From: Ficedula albicollis
Taxonomy: Eukaryota > Chordata > Aves > Passeriformes > Muscicapidae
DNA: 64,000 nucleotides
Direction of reading: 5' to 3'
Assembly (NCBI RefSeq): GCF_000247815.1
Contig: NC_021675.1
Location: 66,731,040 to 66,795,039 of the forward strand
Shown: positions 1-13,245 of the stretch, piece after piece
Layout: each line of letters begins with the position of its first letter
Position numbering within the stretch: position 1 is the stretch's first letter
Made by a program: the position numbers and the translations under genes
The notes under the pieces: model-generated
Database searches by the model: none
Seen by the model: only the letters and a program-made list of their open reading frames with translations
What the model was told of the DNA's origin: nothing

Positions 1-59
1 TCAAATCCTTTCACTGCAAAGTCAGATCTCTGCAGACAGCATTTTGGAGAGAGCAGGGA

Positions 60-400
60 AAACAACAACTATTTATGGTTGTTGTTTAGGGTTATGGACG
101 CAAATGCCCTTGAATGATACAAACCGTCTTAAGGGGAATTTTTGCGGCTGATTAAGCGTAACCACAAAGCTTCAAGAAAACATGTGTTTATTTTAAGTAA
201 GTAATGTTGATTACTAATGAGAATACTTAGTAGATATGATCAAAGGTAGCTGAAGTGCCGTCATGATATCAAAGACTGGGATGGAACGCTTAATTTAGAT
301 GTTGAAAAGCCAATCTAAGGTGAGCGTCTTGAAAGTAAATATCATTAACAGTATCTAGATTAGACCAAGGTATAAAAAGAATTGGAGGTAACAGCTTTCA
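60..400. promoter_or_regulatory. AT-rich block, candidate conserved regulatory element
   Basis: Unique, complex AT-rich sequence with a TCF/LEF-like word GATCAAAGG at 238-246 and several TAAT-type words. It resembles vertebrate conserved non-coding elements in texture only; conservation is untested. Confidence 0.25.
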
Positions 401-3400
401 AATCTCCCGTATAAACAGGCAGGTGATGCTGTGACTGGGGGAGGCGAGGCAGACACAGAGCCCAGGGAAGGGGATGGATGGTGCATCTGGCGCACGCAGC
501 CGCTGGCCGGGCTCCCGGCTCTGCCCATCAGCATCTCCAGGGAGCCGGTTCTGGAGCCAGCGTGGCTCCTTTCTGCTCCAGCTTACCCAGGGGAAAGGGA
601 TGGAAATGAATCCCCTGCTGCCAGTATCTTCTGCTTGAGCCCTAGTGCAGGGCTCTGGCTGAGGAGGGAAGGCTTGTGAAGGACTCTGGGCAGGAACAGG
701 GTGTCCTCTCTGCCAGCTGACCCAGGAGGTCAGGCAGACTGATGGAGGGATGAGTCTGACAGTGCAGCTCAGTGCTCAACATCCAGGTGTCTGCATCCTG
801 CTTCTGAAGCTTGTTTCTCTCTGCTACCCCTGTGCTGCTGTGTTATCCAGAAGGTGCTTGGGAAAGGGCTCCACATGTCCCACTGTCACCAGCCCTGCTC
901 CTGGATGTAACATCCCTGCAGTGAAACACTGATGGGACTGGGACAGGCAGGACCTTATATCCCCTTGTCCTGCCGGTTGTGTCATGTAAGAGAGAATATG
1001 TTATTAATTTACCCCACATCTATCTCAAGTTTCCAGGTCAGAAAAACAGCCAGTATTAATTGAAAAAAATGTAGATGTGGCTGAGCCACGATCCACTGTG
1101 CCAAGATCCACAGGCTGGCGACCTCCGTGGTGGCCTCCGATCTCTGCCCTCCCTGCTGTCTCCCCAAGACCATTGCAACCAATCCCCTCTCCATCCCTGC
1201 TCCACTGCCCAACGTTAGCAGGGACCCTCTTATCCCAAACGCCCTGCTGATGGCCCGCAGCCCCGTGTCACTCCCCCGCTCCCCAGGAGCCACCTCGGGT
1301 ACGCCGGGCTCCGCACGTTCCCCTGGCCCGAGCCCCTTTGATCGAGCGCTGCGGGGCAGCGAGTGCTGCCAGACTCCTGCCCTGCCTTGCGTAGGCTGGG
1401 AGAGCCCTGCCTTCCCATTTGGGAAGTGCCCACATCGCTGGGTCTGCTGGGCACCCTGGCTGGCCACACGTGGGCCCAGCAGGCTGCTGTTGTATGAATC
1501 ATCCCCCCTTCCCCAGCTGCACTGGTGGTCCCACGTGGTGCCAGGGATGCTGGAGACAGGGAGAGGTGTCTCCCAGGGATAAGCCTCAGAAGGGTTAAAG
1601 GAGGGTGGCTTTTCAGGCAGGAGTGCCTGCTGGGTGAGGGCAGATACCATTCAAAGAGCTGGAAGGGTTGGGTGCTGGTCCTGCACAGGCCGATGCTTTA
1701 CTACATCCTTAAAAAGGTGCTTTCCAGAAAAATAAACTTGAAGTGCCTTTGAGCTACTTTCAGACATGGACTCAAACCCCAGCCTTGCAAAGGTAAGGGG
1801 CGCTGAAGCTTCAAAGCCCTGGTGTCCCCGTGTCCTGGCTGGACACCCTGCACAGTCCAGCTGTGGCTCAGGAACTGCTGGACACTGCAGGTCCAACATC
1901 TCAGCCAGGACTGCAGCATCTCATCTCCACTGAGTGGTGACAGTGCCATGTCAAGCTCTTACCAGAATTCTCTTTGCTCACAAGTGTTTTGCAGGCTCTT
2001 GAGTTGTAACAACAATAACAACAGAACAGTACAAAAGCTAGTGATTTAAGTAGCTTGAGAACAAATCACTCCCCTGTTTGCTTGAGTGTCACCTGCTCAG
2101 TATCTGCTTCATGATACGGATGCACAGTTTTCTCTTGGGCAATGAAAATCTGCATTTCTAATACATTAGAAAAGAAAATAAATAAAATCTAACATGAACA
2201 AAGTGATTTCTGGCCCTCTTTGCATATTACAAAGGAGCAAGATGGGCACAGACCCAATTCCTTTGTTCTTTTCAGATCTCTGCTTCTGCGAGCAATATTT
2301 GTCAAGAGATTTGAAGCTGCAGATGAAAAGTGCTACCTACGGACCGAGTATTATTACTGCTTTAAACTCACACCCTTCAAACCAGCTGGCTGTCCCTGTT
2401 TAAAGGGAGGTGTGTGGCCAAACAGGTAGGACAGACACCAGCTGCCAGGATGCCCTGGGTGCTTGGCTCATCCTCACTGCCAAGGCTGTGGACGCATTCC
2501 ACGTGCAGTCCAGCACGGACCCTCACTGTTGATAGCACTGGGGTGGCAGCAAGGAATGCAAACCTGGGGTAGGGAGTTGTTCAAGAGCATTTTTAAGACC
2601 CAGATTTTGAGATGGAGCTGAACTAGCTGCTTCAGTGTCAACCCTGCTGCGTTTAACTCCAGGAGGTGAATGCACAATGGGATTTGGTGATGTGGAGGTT
2701 GCTGTTGTACAGCCTTGGGTGGACATGCAGGGAAGCAGAGTCTCTCCTGTCACAGCATTATTTCTTGGAAAAACTGGTCTGCACTTGCTGCAACTCTCCA
2801 TGACCAAAGTGCAAGTGTATGGGGATTGGATTTTATTTTTTGGGTGATAAATCCCTGCTCACAAAATTTTGCTGCACAGGAGGAGCTGGGAGATGCCCTG
2901 CCACGTCCTGCCATGTTCTCTGTGAGCAGGGAGCCATCCTGGCATCCCCAGCACTAACAAAAAGAAACCCATCCATGACATTAAGCTCTGCTCAACAGCA
3001 GCTCAGATTAAGAAAGGTTTTCTTGTGCTGGAAACTCCATGAATAAGAATGTTAGGAATTGGCTTAAACCACCAGTGACATAATTAGAAGGCTTTTGATA
3101 TGCCAATTTGGCTGATCTCAGTTACTTCCCCCTGGTGCTGGGGAGTGTCAGCAGAGGGATTAGCCTCCAGTCACTTCCTGACACTCTGCTAAATCTTCTC
3201 TCTCTTTGTTCTTCATCCAAAACAGGGGAAAAAAGGAAAAACAGGGAAGCAGCTCAGGAGATACTGAAGCGAAGCAGCGTGTGCTGCATCCCTGACCTGC
3301 CTTCAGTTTACACTACAGGCTCTCCTTAGGGGTGTAATGCAATTACTGCTATAACTGGGTGCTATACATTTTAATCCCATTAGAAACAGCCTTTTAACAG

Positions 3401-3882
3401 CTCCTGACTGACTATAATATGTAATCTCATTAGAGACACTACCTTTATACCTTGTACAAGAACATCCAAGCAGAAATCAAAGGCTGGGATGAGGCTACCA
3501 TGGTTTTTCTTCTTTTAAAACACTGTCTGTTTTCTTGCTTGTATTTGGGGTGCTGGTGCACAGGCATGAAGGCACAAAGGGTTTGGTGGGGCCAGGCTGG
3601 ATGGGGTTTGGGGGCCACCCCTGTTTTTCTCTTATACTCCTTGCAGCACCCACCATGCCCTCCCAGGGATGGGGTCCTGCTGTGTGCAACCATGTGCCTG
3701 GTCCAGGTCTGCTGGCCTGGCACACGCAGGGATGTGGAATCCTGGTCACCCTTGAGGCTGTCTCCTGCAAACTCATGGCAAATATTGACCGAGGCTGGGC
3801 CAAAGCTGGAAGGATTTCTCCTGCCAGAGCGTGTTCACAGCGCTGCCTCCCACGATACCACACTGCACTGACCAAAGCCCTT
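401..3882. other. Intergenic DNA, no gene seen
   Basis: Mixed-composition unique sequence. Short open frames on both strands overlap one another and show no domain or codon signature. No repeat family recognised. Confidence 0.6.
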
Positions 3883-4169
3883 GGTGCGGGTGCAGCTGTG
3901 TCTACACCACGTCTGTGTGTGTTGCTCTGCCAGACGGGGGGAGGAGAAGGGGAGGGGTGGTTTTTATTTTTTTTTAAATCTGTTTTCCTCAACTGCCAGA
4001 CGGGGGGAGGAGAAGGGGAGGGGTGATTTTTATTTTTTTTTTAAATCTGTTTTCCTCAAGGTGCGGGTGCAGCTGTGTCTACACCACGTCTGTGTGTGTT
4101 GCTCTGCCAGACGGGGGGAGGAGAAGGGGAGGGGTGGTTTTTATTTTTTTTTAAATCTGTTTTCCTCAA
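3883..4169. repeat. Local tandem triplication (110 + 67 + 110 bp)
   Basis: Full units at 3883-3992 and 4060-4169 (starting ggtgcgggtgcagctgtg) flank a 5'-shortened copy at 3993-4059 that begins at ctgccagacgg. All end in a T-rich stretch and 'ctgttttcctcaa'. Copies differ by one or two bases, so the event is recent. Confidence 0.95.
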
Positions 4170-7100
4170 CGACTTATCTGCACTCAAGCGTATCCTTTCA
4201 TAGCAATCTTTGAAACTTTGGGCAAACTTCAGGGAAATTTTCTGGGGGAAGGCAGACTTGAAGATGTTCAGTTCCTACATCCTATAGTAAAATAAACTCC
4301 TGAGCAGTTTTCAGGTAGATTTGAGCTCGTTAGAGACCAGTGCCCATGTGGGATAGGGACAGCGTGGATTTCCCAACTATGGGCCAAGCTTGGCAGGGTT
4401 GTGCTCTCTATCTGGGAATCCAAACTCTCAGACAAGCACCTGGCCACAGCTGGATGTGGGTCCACTTGTCACTCCCATCCCAGTTCAGCTCAGATGTTGT
4501 TGAAATAGCAGCTCAGCCCAAAACAGTGGGATGGAGAGCACAAGGCTTGGACAGGGCAGCAAAGGTCAGGGAGGGAGGACAGCAGGACAGGACAGACGTG
4601 TCCAGTGGGGACAGCAGGGCAGTCTCCTCTCCATGCTGAAAAACCAAGATACTGCAGCCAAGGGCAGCCAGGACCCAGTCCTGGTCTCTTTCTGAATGGA
4701 GAGTAGCTGATCCTGACTTAATCTGAACTGTGGTATGAGTCATGGACCAGGATGGCAATCAATTACTTGGGCACAAATCTGTTAAAAAGAGGGGAAAAGG
4801 GCAATGTTGAGCTGAGCCCACATCGGCCCAGTGTTGGGGGCCACTGTGACTGTCCTTCTGATGAGGCTTTTGAGATCTTGATCTTTGGGCTCTTTAAAGA
4901 CTGCAAAGACACTTATTTTTGCAAGAGGGGTGTTAATCCCAGCAGATTCAAAGGGGTGATAAAGCACTTTGTTTCTTGCTCTACAGTAATTGCAACTTCT
5001 GACAACTCTGATAAACTAAAATGAGGTTCTCAAAAGCATCCACCCAAGGCTTTGTGGGGCTGCAGTCAGGGTTGTATTTAAATGCCCCTAATGAGTACCT
5101 AGAGCAAATGGGAAAGACATGCAAATCAGATGTCTAATTGAATGGGCCTTTGAAGGAATATCCCAAGCCGCTGGGTAATTGATGGGTTATCTCTCCACTG
5201 GCTTGCCCCGATTGCATCTTCTTCCGCATTTCTCTTTCCTAGGAGGCTGGTCTGACAGGAAAAGTGGTGCACCAGGATTAAATGCAGCTCTTCTGCACAG
5301 ACTGAGCGAGGACATTTGCTGCCCAGCAGTACGACCCTTCTGCAAGGCACTCATTATTAAAATCTAGTCTGGTGTTTCTTCCAGGCATGGAAGTGCCTTA
5401 TCATATTGCATCTGAGCACTGCACTCAGTAAACTGCCTCACCACCTGCTCTCCTAAGTGAAGGCATGACAGATGAAATAGCTTTCCCATCAGGTTTCTTG
5501 GGCCCATTTCTCCAGCAGGAGTAAATTGATGTGACTGCCTTCATTTGGATGTAGCAAAGCTGATTTGTGCTGTATGGAAATGTGACCTGTCTGACCCATT
5601 GGCTCCGCTGGTGTCTCATGAGGATTTATCAGGGTTGCATATATGAATTTTGCTTTGCTTAAGAGCCTTGTGTTATGTTTGTGCAAGAGCCAACTGCCAG
5701 CAGCCACCGTTATGGCCAAGCAACTTGCAGCTCAGCAATGAGCAGGAGAAAGATTCCCCAGCTGGAGCTCTGTTTGCACTCAAAACTGAGGCATAAATGC
5801 CTAAATTTGGGGGTGTGTCTATACCAGAGTTATCTGGGCCATATGAGCTCTCTTCAGCACCTCTAAGCAACTCTGATGACCACATTTTGTCAAACACACA
5901 TGGCCCCTGAGGACATTTAAAGGGTGCTGGGATGTCTGAGACATCCTCAAGGGCTGGTTTATGTATCCATGGGAGACTGGAGCAGCAGCTGGGGGCTGGA
6001 GAGGGTGGGTACTCAAGTACATCTCAACAACTGTCTTTAAAGCAACAGAGTTTTAGCCAAAGAATCTGCTTCTCATCTGAATTTAAAATTACTTTCCTCT
6101 AGTCCCTGTTGATGACAAGAGGGGCAGATTTTAGCCATAGCTTCAATTTCCCTCATTGAGGAGAAATTCCTTCCAGAGCAGAGCCTCAGAGTTGCTGGAC
6201 CAGGACTGTCCTTGACACTGAGCCCATTACTCAGTTTATCTTCTATCCTTAGAGGTGCAGGAAACCCCCAGTTCAAGTCCCCACACCCCAACACCACCCC
6301 AGACTCCCCACAGAAAACCAGAACAGGATCCTGGCTGTATCTTGTTGTGTTTGAAGGGCACAGACACATTTGCCAGCACGCCAGCTCATCCTGGATTTGC
6401 TTTGCCTCTCTCCTTCTGCCACTCAGATCCAGACCCACAGCTCTTTCCTGCCTTCAACTACCTTCGTAATTTCTTATAGCAAAGCATCCTGTTCCTGACT
6501 ACATTCTTGCCTGGTATATATTATTTCTTTCTTTAATCCATGCCTAAATACCTGTTTTGCTCTTCATCTTTAATTTTCCAGCCCAAACCAAGATATTGAT
6601 ACCCATAACCCCCAGAATTGCAGGATTCAGACTGCACATTAGCAGTTCTGCCTTTCTGCCTTCCCCCTCCCAGCACTTTCATACCCTCATGGGTAGCCCT
6701 GTGATGGGCCTGGTTTGCAAATCCCCTGCAGGGGCAGCAGGCAGAGCACGGCCCTGCTCTTGATGGCGTTGCATGCTCTGAGTGTCTTTCCCACTTGGGT
6801 TTGTCCCAATGACAGTGTGGGGTGGTGCTGCCAGAGATCCACATCCAGGGGGAGCAGCACAAGGGCTTGGCTGGATCTCCATGCAGGATCTCAATTCTGG
6901 TTCCTGCCACTGGAGCCCACTGGAGCTGGACTATTTTTGTCATGGTCAGTTCACTCCCCAGCGTTTGCCACCTGGCTCCACAGCAGCCTTTGCTCTGCTG
7001 GCCCCTTTCCTGAGGAGCTTCCCACGCAGCTGTGAGTCTTCCACCAAAGCCTTGGCCCAGACTGTCCACACAAAGCCCTGAGAGCCAGGGCTAATGCATG

Positions 7101-7971
7101 GTGTGAACCTGGCCCTGTGCCTGCCCTGGGCATATGGGTTACAGCCTGGGTTTCGCTTCAAAGCAGGCTTTGACCTGCCTACTGTGCTGCAAGGATGGAG
7201 TTAAAACCTGGAGAGAAGAACTCTGATTTGGGTAGCTGGCCAACAGCTGCCACAGTTCACTGGGATGGTGTTTCTGACCTCTGCTTCTATTGCTTCCCAG
7301 AGATCAGAAATTGCTTGCTGTTTGCTGCTGTGAGCCCAAGACTCTCACTGGAGACAGGTCTCAGCATGGACAGATGCATGTGGTGGACACCAAACCACAG
7401 AGATCTCTCCCAGCATCTCTGCTCTTACAAGAGGATATCTCCAGCCAGGCAGCGGCAGGTCCTCCAGGTCAGAACCAAGGTGACCTTGTTACCGATGCCT
7501 TGAGATGGGTTTCATTTCACTTTCTTTTGATCTTTTTGTGCCCCACAACATAAACATGGGCACCTAGGTGGAAAAGAAGGGAAATATCATCCTTTGGCTT
7601 TTAATCCTGGCTTTGGTTGAAGTCCTGGTTGATCCGGATGAAGTAGAAAATACAGTATTACATGAGGTGCAAAGCCCTTGGAAGAGTCCTTCCCTGCTCC
7701 AGAATTGCCAAGGAAGAAATGCTCCTCAGACATTACAGCAGCAATGGTAGGAGGCCTGAGGATGGATTATCACCACTCTGTCTCAGCTAGACTCGATGGT
7801 GAAAATCAAAATCCCGTGCCACGATCTGGGGATGTGCCACCACCCAACGCCAAGCTGGTCAGCCATGTCCTGGCACTCCCTGAGGGAGCCAGCTCCTGCC
7901 TGTGCTGCTGGGGTGTCCTGCACTTCCACGTCCCAGGGCTGGCCAGCACTGTTGTGTGACCATCTCTTTCC
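4170..7971. other. Intergenic DNA, no gene seen
   Basis: Apart from the octamer-containing block near 5.1 kb, no gene, RNA or recognised repeat. Open frames up to 178 codons (6533-7069) have no recognisable similarity and overlap opposing frames. Confidence 0.6.
5070..5205. promoter_or_regulatory. Candidate conserved element with octamer word
   Basis: ATGCAAAT (POU octamer) at 5119-5126 is followed by TAATTG and GGGTAATTGATGGG-type homeodomain words in complex unique sequence. Confidence 0.3.
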
Positions 7972-8049
7972 AAGCAGATGTTGCTGAGACACTGGCAATG
8001 TCCTGGGACCAAGCAGATGTTGCTGAGACACTGGCAATGTTCTTGGTGC
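7972..8049. repeat. 39-bp tandem duplication
   Basis: Two near-identical units start at 7972 and 8011 (aagcagatgttgctgagaca). Directly followed by a second, different duplication. Confidence 0.93.
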
Positions 8050-8132
8050 TCCATGTCACTGTCATTGCACCCTTGCATCATCTGTGCCTCTCCACGGGAG
8101 CTCCATGTCACTGTCATTGCACCCTTGCATCA
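8048..8132. repeat. 33-bp direct repeat, period 52
   Basis: The segment starting gctccatgtcactgtcattg occurs at 8048-8080 and 8100-8132, separated by 19 bases. It abuts the 39-bp duplication. Confidence 0.93.
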
Positions 8133-9434
8133 TGGGGAAAACCACATATGAGAGCAAACACCAGTTTTTTCTTTCTGCACTGGTTTGTATGATGTTCTCA
8201 TACACTCTGTGTGTTTGACAACAGTTATTATTGCTGCTTCCTACTGGAAAACTCAAGTTTTGGACCTGCTTTTCTTTCCAATTACAGAGTGGTTTGGAGT
8301 ATTTTCAGATGGCCAATGCAATGCCACCCTAAGTGTGCCACTTTGCCTTCTGTGCTCTTCAATGGCACCCTATTTCTGGTGTCATTGTCGTTCATGTATT
8401 TTTCCAGACTAGTTATGCCTTTTTTTTTCCTCCTCCATTTTTCGAGACCAGCTGAATTACCAACATGGTGTCCCTTTTTGTGCTGAAGTCAGTGGGGAAG
8501 ATGTGAGATGATTTCCAGCACTGATCCCACCAGCGATCTCGCTCCCCTTCAGCTGGTGTTTCACTCACAGGGCACTGCTTCCTTGCTGCCAGCAGCACCA
8601 ACCATCTCCAGAGGAGACATGCCCTGTGTGCCACTCCAGAGCCTTACAGCAGTTTTCGAGTCTCAAAACCCTGACACTGTCCCTCCTGGTGTTCAGGAGG
8701 TGTTCTGGCACTCGCCAGGTCAGAGGGTTTAGCTCAGCAGATCACTTCCCTCTCTTGCCAAATAAAGGGAGCCTGGACTGTTCTTCAGTTGGAGGTGGCC
8801 TTCACTTGTTCCTTCCCCAACCTGACAGATTTTGCAGGATGAGACAATGGGATTTCCTGGACTTGAGCATCTCAATCCACTTCCTCAGCCTTGATCACTT
8901 TATTCTCCAGACCTTCTTTTCTCCATGCTTGTGGGGCTTGGAACTTGAACTAACTTCCCTTTACCTGTATCTCACTTCAGGCCTTATTTTCCCTTTTATT
9001 TTTTATTTAAACAGGTAAAAAGACCCCAAAATTTTTACTGGTTTTTATCTTTCCAGTACCTCTCATCTTTTTTGGACAGCTTTTTCTTTTTGTTCCTTTG
9101 TAACTTTCTTTGTCATCCTTGCCCCTTTTTCTTCCTGTTCCTTCCTGTCTCCACTTAGTATCCCATTTCTCCTAAGGTACCTGACACCTGCCCATGGGTT
9201 CCTGGGGAGGCACAGCATCGAGCATGCTTTTGTTTGAAGGTGAAACGAAGCACCATTTCACCAATAAAAAGTTCTGACTGTCAAGCAGTGTGTTATTCAG
9301 GGCTGATGAATAACTTAGAGGAGATCAAAAGATATTAAGCTAAAAGAATTATTATACAGGAGCCTACGGGACCACACAGATCTCCCGTTCCAGCTAAAAA
9401 AGTCCCAAATTAACCCCCCACACCTCTCCCCCTT
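8133..9434. other. Intergenic DNA, pyrimidine-rich in part
   Basis: T/C-rich stretches near 8900-9180. No gene recognised. Confidence 0.6.
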
Positions 9435-9453
9435 AAAAAAAAAAAAAAAAAAA

Positions 9454-9538
<85 letters not shown>

Positions 9539-9548
9539 AAAAAAAAAA
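9435..9548. repeat. A21-C73-A20 homopolymer sandwich
   Basis: A run of 21 A (9435-9455), 73 C (9456-9528) and 20 A (9529-9548). The same poly-A sequence lies on both sides of the C run. The simplest reading is a single poly-A tract at which assembly broke, with the gap rendered as C. Confidence 0.8.
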
Positions 9549-9769
9549 GCGTGTGTGGTCTTGAACAGCCAAAGAAGCAAGCCATTATTTGTAAGTCTGC
9601 TATATAAAGCATAATTATTATCCTTTTTATCATCCAAGTTATGGGGCAGGCTTTTCCATCTTTACTCACGCCAAGTAGCACCTCGTGTCAGAAATAGCCT
9701 CGCTGGTTTGAAGGGGATGAGTCATCCCGCAATCAGGTAGGAGGAGAACAAAGATAGACACGACTTCCC

Positions 9770-10085
9770 GGACTGGATCTCTCTCCCTCTCTCTGTTTCT
9801 GCCCCGACGCACGATCTCTCTCTCCTGCACGGCACCTATCAAAGCGCGGCCGCCGGCAGCGTTGGTGCGGGCGCGCCTTCCCCGGGCCTGCAGGCTGGAG
9901 ACAGCCCACCGGAGCAATGCATCTGCTCTGCGCTCCCTCCCTGCTGCTCGCCTGCCCAGCAGCTCCTCAGATGTGGGCAGGAGCGGGCTGTGGGCACCAG
10001 GAGCTCTGCTGGCAGCTGCACTCCCACTCGCCTCCTTGCCCACAGCCCCAAAACCCGCCGTGTGACCGGCGCGCGCTGGTAGGGT
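9770..10085. promoter_or_regulatory. CpG-rich patch without a recognisable gene
   Basis: Clusters of CpG (for example gcgcggccgccggcagcg and gtgcgggcgcgcc near 9845-9880, accggcgcgcgctgg near 10065) stand out from surrounding AT-rich DNA. A TGAGTCA word (AP-1-like) lies just before, at about 9718-9724. No open frame across it resembles a known protein. It could be an orphan CpG island, an enhancer or a non-coding RNA promoter. Confidence 0.4.
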
Positions 10086-13000
10086 TCCAGTTGGGGTGCT
10101 TGGCAAAGAGGCTCCTCTCCAGTCATTGGAGGGCTCTGATGTCATCCCACCGTGGTTGAGACCAAGGTGAAAATCAACAGCAATGCCACAACTCAAAAAA
10201 TGTAATAATATACGAAGGGAAAAACTCCTCTGATAGCCATGGGGTTCTCCAGACCAAGAGACTGCTTTCCTCAAGAGCCCAGTTTTACTCCAGCTGAGAC
10301 TTTGCCCAAACAACCCTCTGAAACCAGAATTTAGATTTTTCACCACTTTTTTCCCCTTTTTTTAATTACCAAAGGAATTCTGAGAAGGAAAAGGCTGGTT
10401 GTTTCCTCTCGCTCGCCCTCGCTGTTACAATTTGAAACCCGCACCTGGCATTCGGAGTGTTGAGAACAACTCAGAGCCAACGTATTGGGGCTGAAGAACC
10501 GCCCTGGGTTTCGGGGGAATTAGCTGTTTGCCCAGATGCTCTGGGGGAGCTCTTTAATATCCCAGTGGGAATAACACTACTATAAAAGGAAAACCCATTA
10601 GTACACGTCTGCTCTTGCAGAGGCTCCTCTGCTCCTGCGAGGGTGAGACCTTTACAGAAGGCTTCTGAGTTGTTACAGGTATCACCTCGGATGGCTCTGA
10701 CAATGAGCAATTTTAGGGCAATTTTTTTCCCAGCTGCCCCAAATAATCTCCCCACCCCTCGCAGTCACTGCCATTGTTGATTAGAAGTGTCTTTAATTGA
10801 ATCAACCGGTCTGTTCACTGCGGCGAGCGCAGCGCTTTGAAGATGCATTAGAGCACACGTAGGGAAGCACTGAGTAATGCAGGGAGATAAGCAGCTGTGT
10901 TTGAAGCTGGGGATCCAAGAAGCCATGGAGGAGCACAAAAGGCACTTGAAAAAGGTGGCGTCACCCCAGCTCCCCGCAGGAGTCCTGAGGGCCCAGATCT
11001 TTGCCCTTGGGTAGGTTGGTTGCTTCATGCTCAGCATCCAGCCCTGATGTTACATGCAGCGGCTTTTGTCGCTCTCTCCAGCGCTCCTCTCTTTTGATGC
11101 TCCTCTGCTCCACGGCAGACACCATTTGATCTCATGGCCAGTTTGGGTGGAGGGAGGAGTGACAGCAAGCAGATCTGGTTGTCTCTCTCAAGTAGTCCCT
11201 GTCTCTCCGTGCTAGTTTGGGTTCATCTCTTGGTGGCAAGAACTTTGGTAATGCGAAGCCAACAGAGAAGCGAGGCTGCTCCATGGGAAGGAGAAAAGCT
11301 GAACATCCAAACCCTTGAATCTGCAGCTGGGAGCTCAGACACTGTCAGGGACACTTGGATCCTATTGGGATGAACATCAGTTCAGGAAACCTGACAGACT
11401 ACCCAAAAGTCACACCTTAACCCAATGACTGGGGTATAGGGACAATGGGAAGAGCTCTATATACCCCCCTAGAATGGGGGTTATCACCACGTGATCTTGA
11501 GGAATTATGTGATCCTTGGGGTTGTTTTATGGTTTCTGGTGGACATGGGCAGCTGGAAACAAGCAATGGTTGGAAACAAGACTGGAAGGAAGACTGGCAA
11601 GGAAGCCAGACTCAAATTTTTAGAACATCTTGTTGCTGAAACCCTATCTCAGGGCAAGAGGAAGAGCAGAACTTGGGAGTTATGGATCTAAGGATGGCAA
11701 GGTTTTCAGCTTCTTTCCATAAGCCTTCTTTACCAGCCGCAGAGCACAGCACCAGACCACCCCAAAACGCCAATTATTATTTTCATCTAGAGACATTCAG
11801 CACCGTTTTGTCTTGCAGCCTGTCCCAGAGCTCCCACAAGGACCAATGGCCAGTCGTCTCAAAATGAGCAGCAAGAAGAAGCTTTCTCAACGGAATAAAC
11901 ATCCCCAAACTCATGAAAGGCAAATCACCTTCTCTAATACCCGAGTGCTTTTTCCATGTGAGCAGGTGCAGATGTTTTTTGGCTTGTGCCTGCCACTGGG
12001 CGTGGGTTCTGCAGGGCTGTTATCTCTCTCATCAGATGATACAAGTTCGCAGGCTCATCTCCTTCCAAGAATGCAACTGACTTAAAAAGAGTTCAAAAGA
12101 AGATTAGGTTTCAAGGTAACTGGAAGCTATTCAGTCAAAGCCAAGCTGCATAAAGCGAGGGGAATCCTCCTTCTACCTCCATGGCTGTGCAAGGCAAGTG
12201 GGAACACGAGAAAGGAGCTGAGAAAGTGTGTGTCTTCTTCACAGACACAAACAGGACTGCAAATTGGAGACAACCGCTACAAATTTAGCTAAAGATGCTT
12301 TAGAAATTGCATCTTGCCAATGTTTTGCTTATCAAGCTAGAGTGTTTGCTGGCAATTACCTCAGCAAAGCAAGCACAAACAAAAACACACGGATCTCATC
12401 TCCAGTGCTCCCTTGTCAGCGGGGAGGTTGGCACTGTGGCACACAGAGGACTCAGCGGTGGGAGCACTTGGGTGCTCAGCTGGTGAAAAGCCCCAGCCTG
12501 CAGCTGCAGGGTCTGTGGTGCTGATGGCTGGGGTGTGGGTTGGGGTATCCCCTCCACTGGCAGCTGTCTCTGCCTGTCCCTCTGCCTGTCATCCATCCAG
12601 AAGCAGCAGGAGCAGCCACCTCCAGTCTCCCAGCTGTACTGCCATCACCCTGCCCTGTCCCTCCTCTTCCCACAGCAGTCTCAACCCACCTCATCCTCTG
12701 GACAGCCTTAGTTGCCCAGCTGAGGTGCTGTGAACCAGCCTCAGAAATAGTTTAGAGTGAGAGTGAGAACTCTAGGAAATAAACACCCAGAGGTGGGCAT
12801 GGCCATGGCTGCAGCCAGGTTTGGAGGACAGGCTGCAGGGACACCTGTGTGGTGACTCCTGGCTTGGCTGGGCAAGCTCAGGCTATAGTGGCACCAGGCT
12901 TTAATGCCTGGAGACACAACGGTGCCTAATTGCTGATGAAAGCCCAACCATGGATCTGGGCATCAACTCTCTCACACTTCCCTCATGCAATGTCTGTTTT

Positions 13001-13157
13001 ACAACAGGATCCTGTTGGACTGGCTGGGACAAGGTGTCATTACATCCAGAGACAGTGTGACCCAAACCCTGTCTGGGGGAGTTTTGGATGTGTCTTCATT
13101 ACAGAGCAACACGTAATGTGCATCTAGCTGGTCCTGCAATCACAGGGAAACTCCTGA
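10086..13157. other. Intergenic DNA, no gene seen
   Basis: Unique sequence without recognised repeats or coding signature. Confidence 0.6.
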
Positions 13158-13245
13158 CATCATGGGATCATTCAGGTGGAAAAGACCTCTGGAGTTTGTC
13201 TAGTCCAACCCCAGCTCTCCAAGGCTCGACAGCCAGCCCTGGTGC
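13158..13245 (-). mobile_element. CR1-like 3' end fragment, minus strand
   Basis: The words 'gggatcattcaggtggaaaa' and 'gtctagtccaacccc' are the reverse complement of a CR1 3' end. The sequence beyond, up to about 13440, could be more of the same element or an unrelated repeat; I cannot place it. Confidence 0.55.

Noticed and set aside
3883..4169. CRISPR-like repeat array
   Set aside because: The units are tandem duplications of one locus with no unique spacers, in a vertebrate genome.
9315..9681. Gly/Phe-rich open frames on the minus strand
   Set aside because: They arise from the A-C-A homopolymer sandwich.
9666..10346. 226-codon open frame over the CpG-rich patch
   Set aside because: CpG-rich DNA lacks stop codons; the translation is low-complexity Arg/Ala-rich without a domain and overlaps frames on the other strand.
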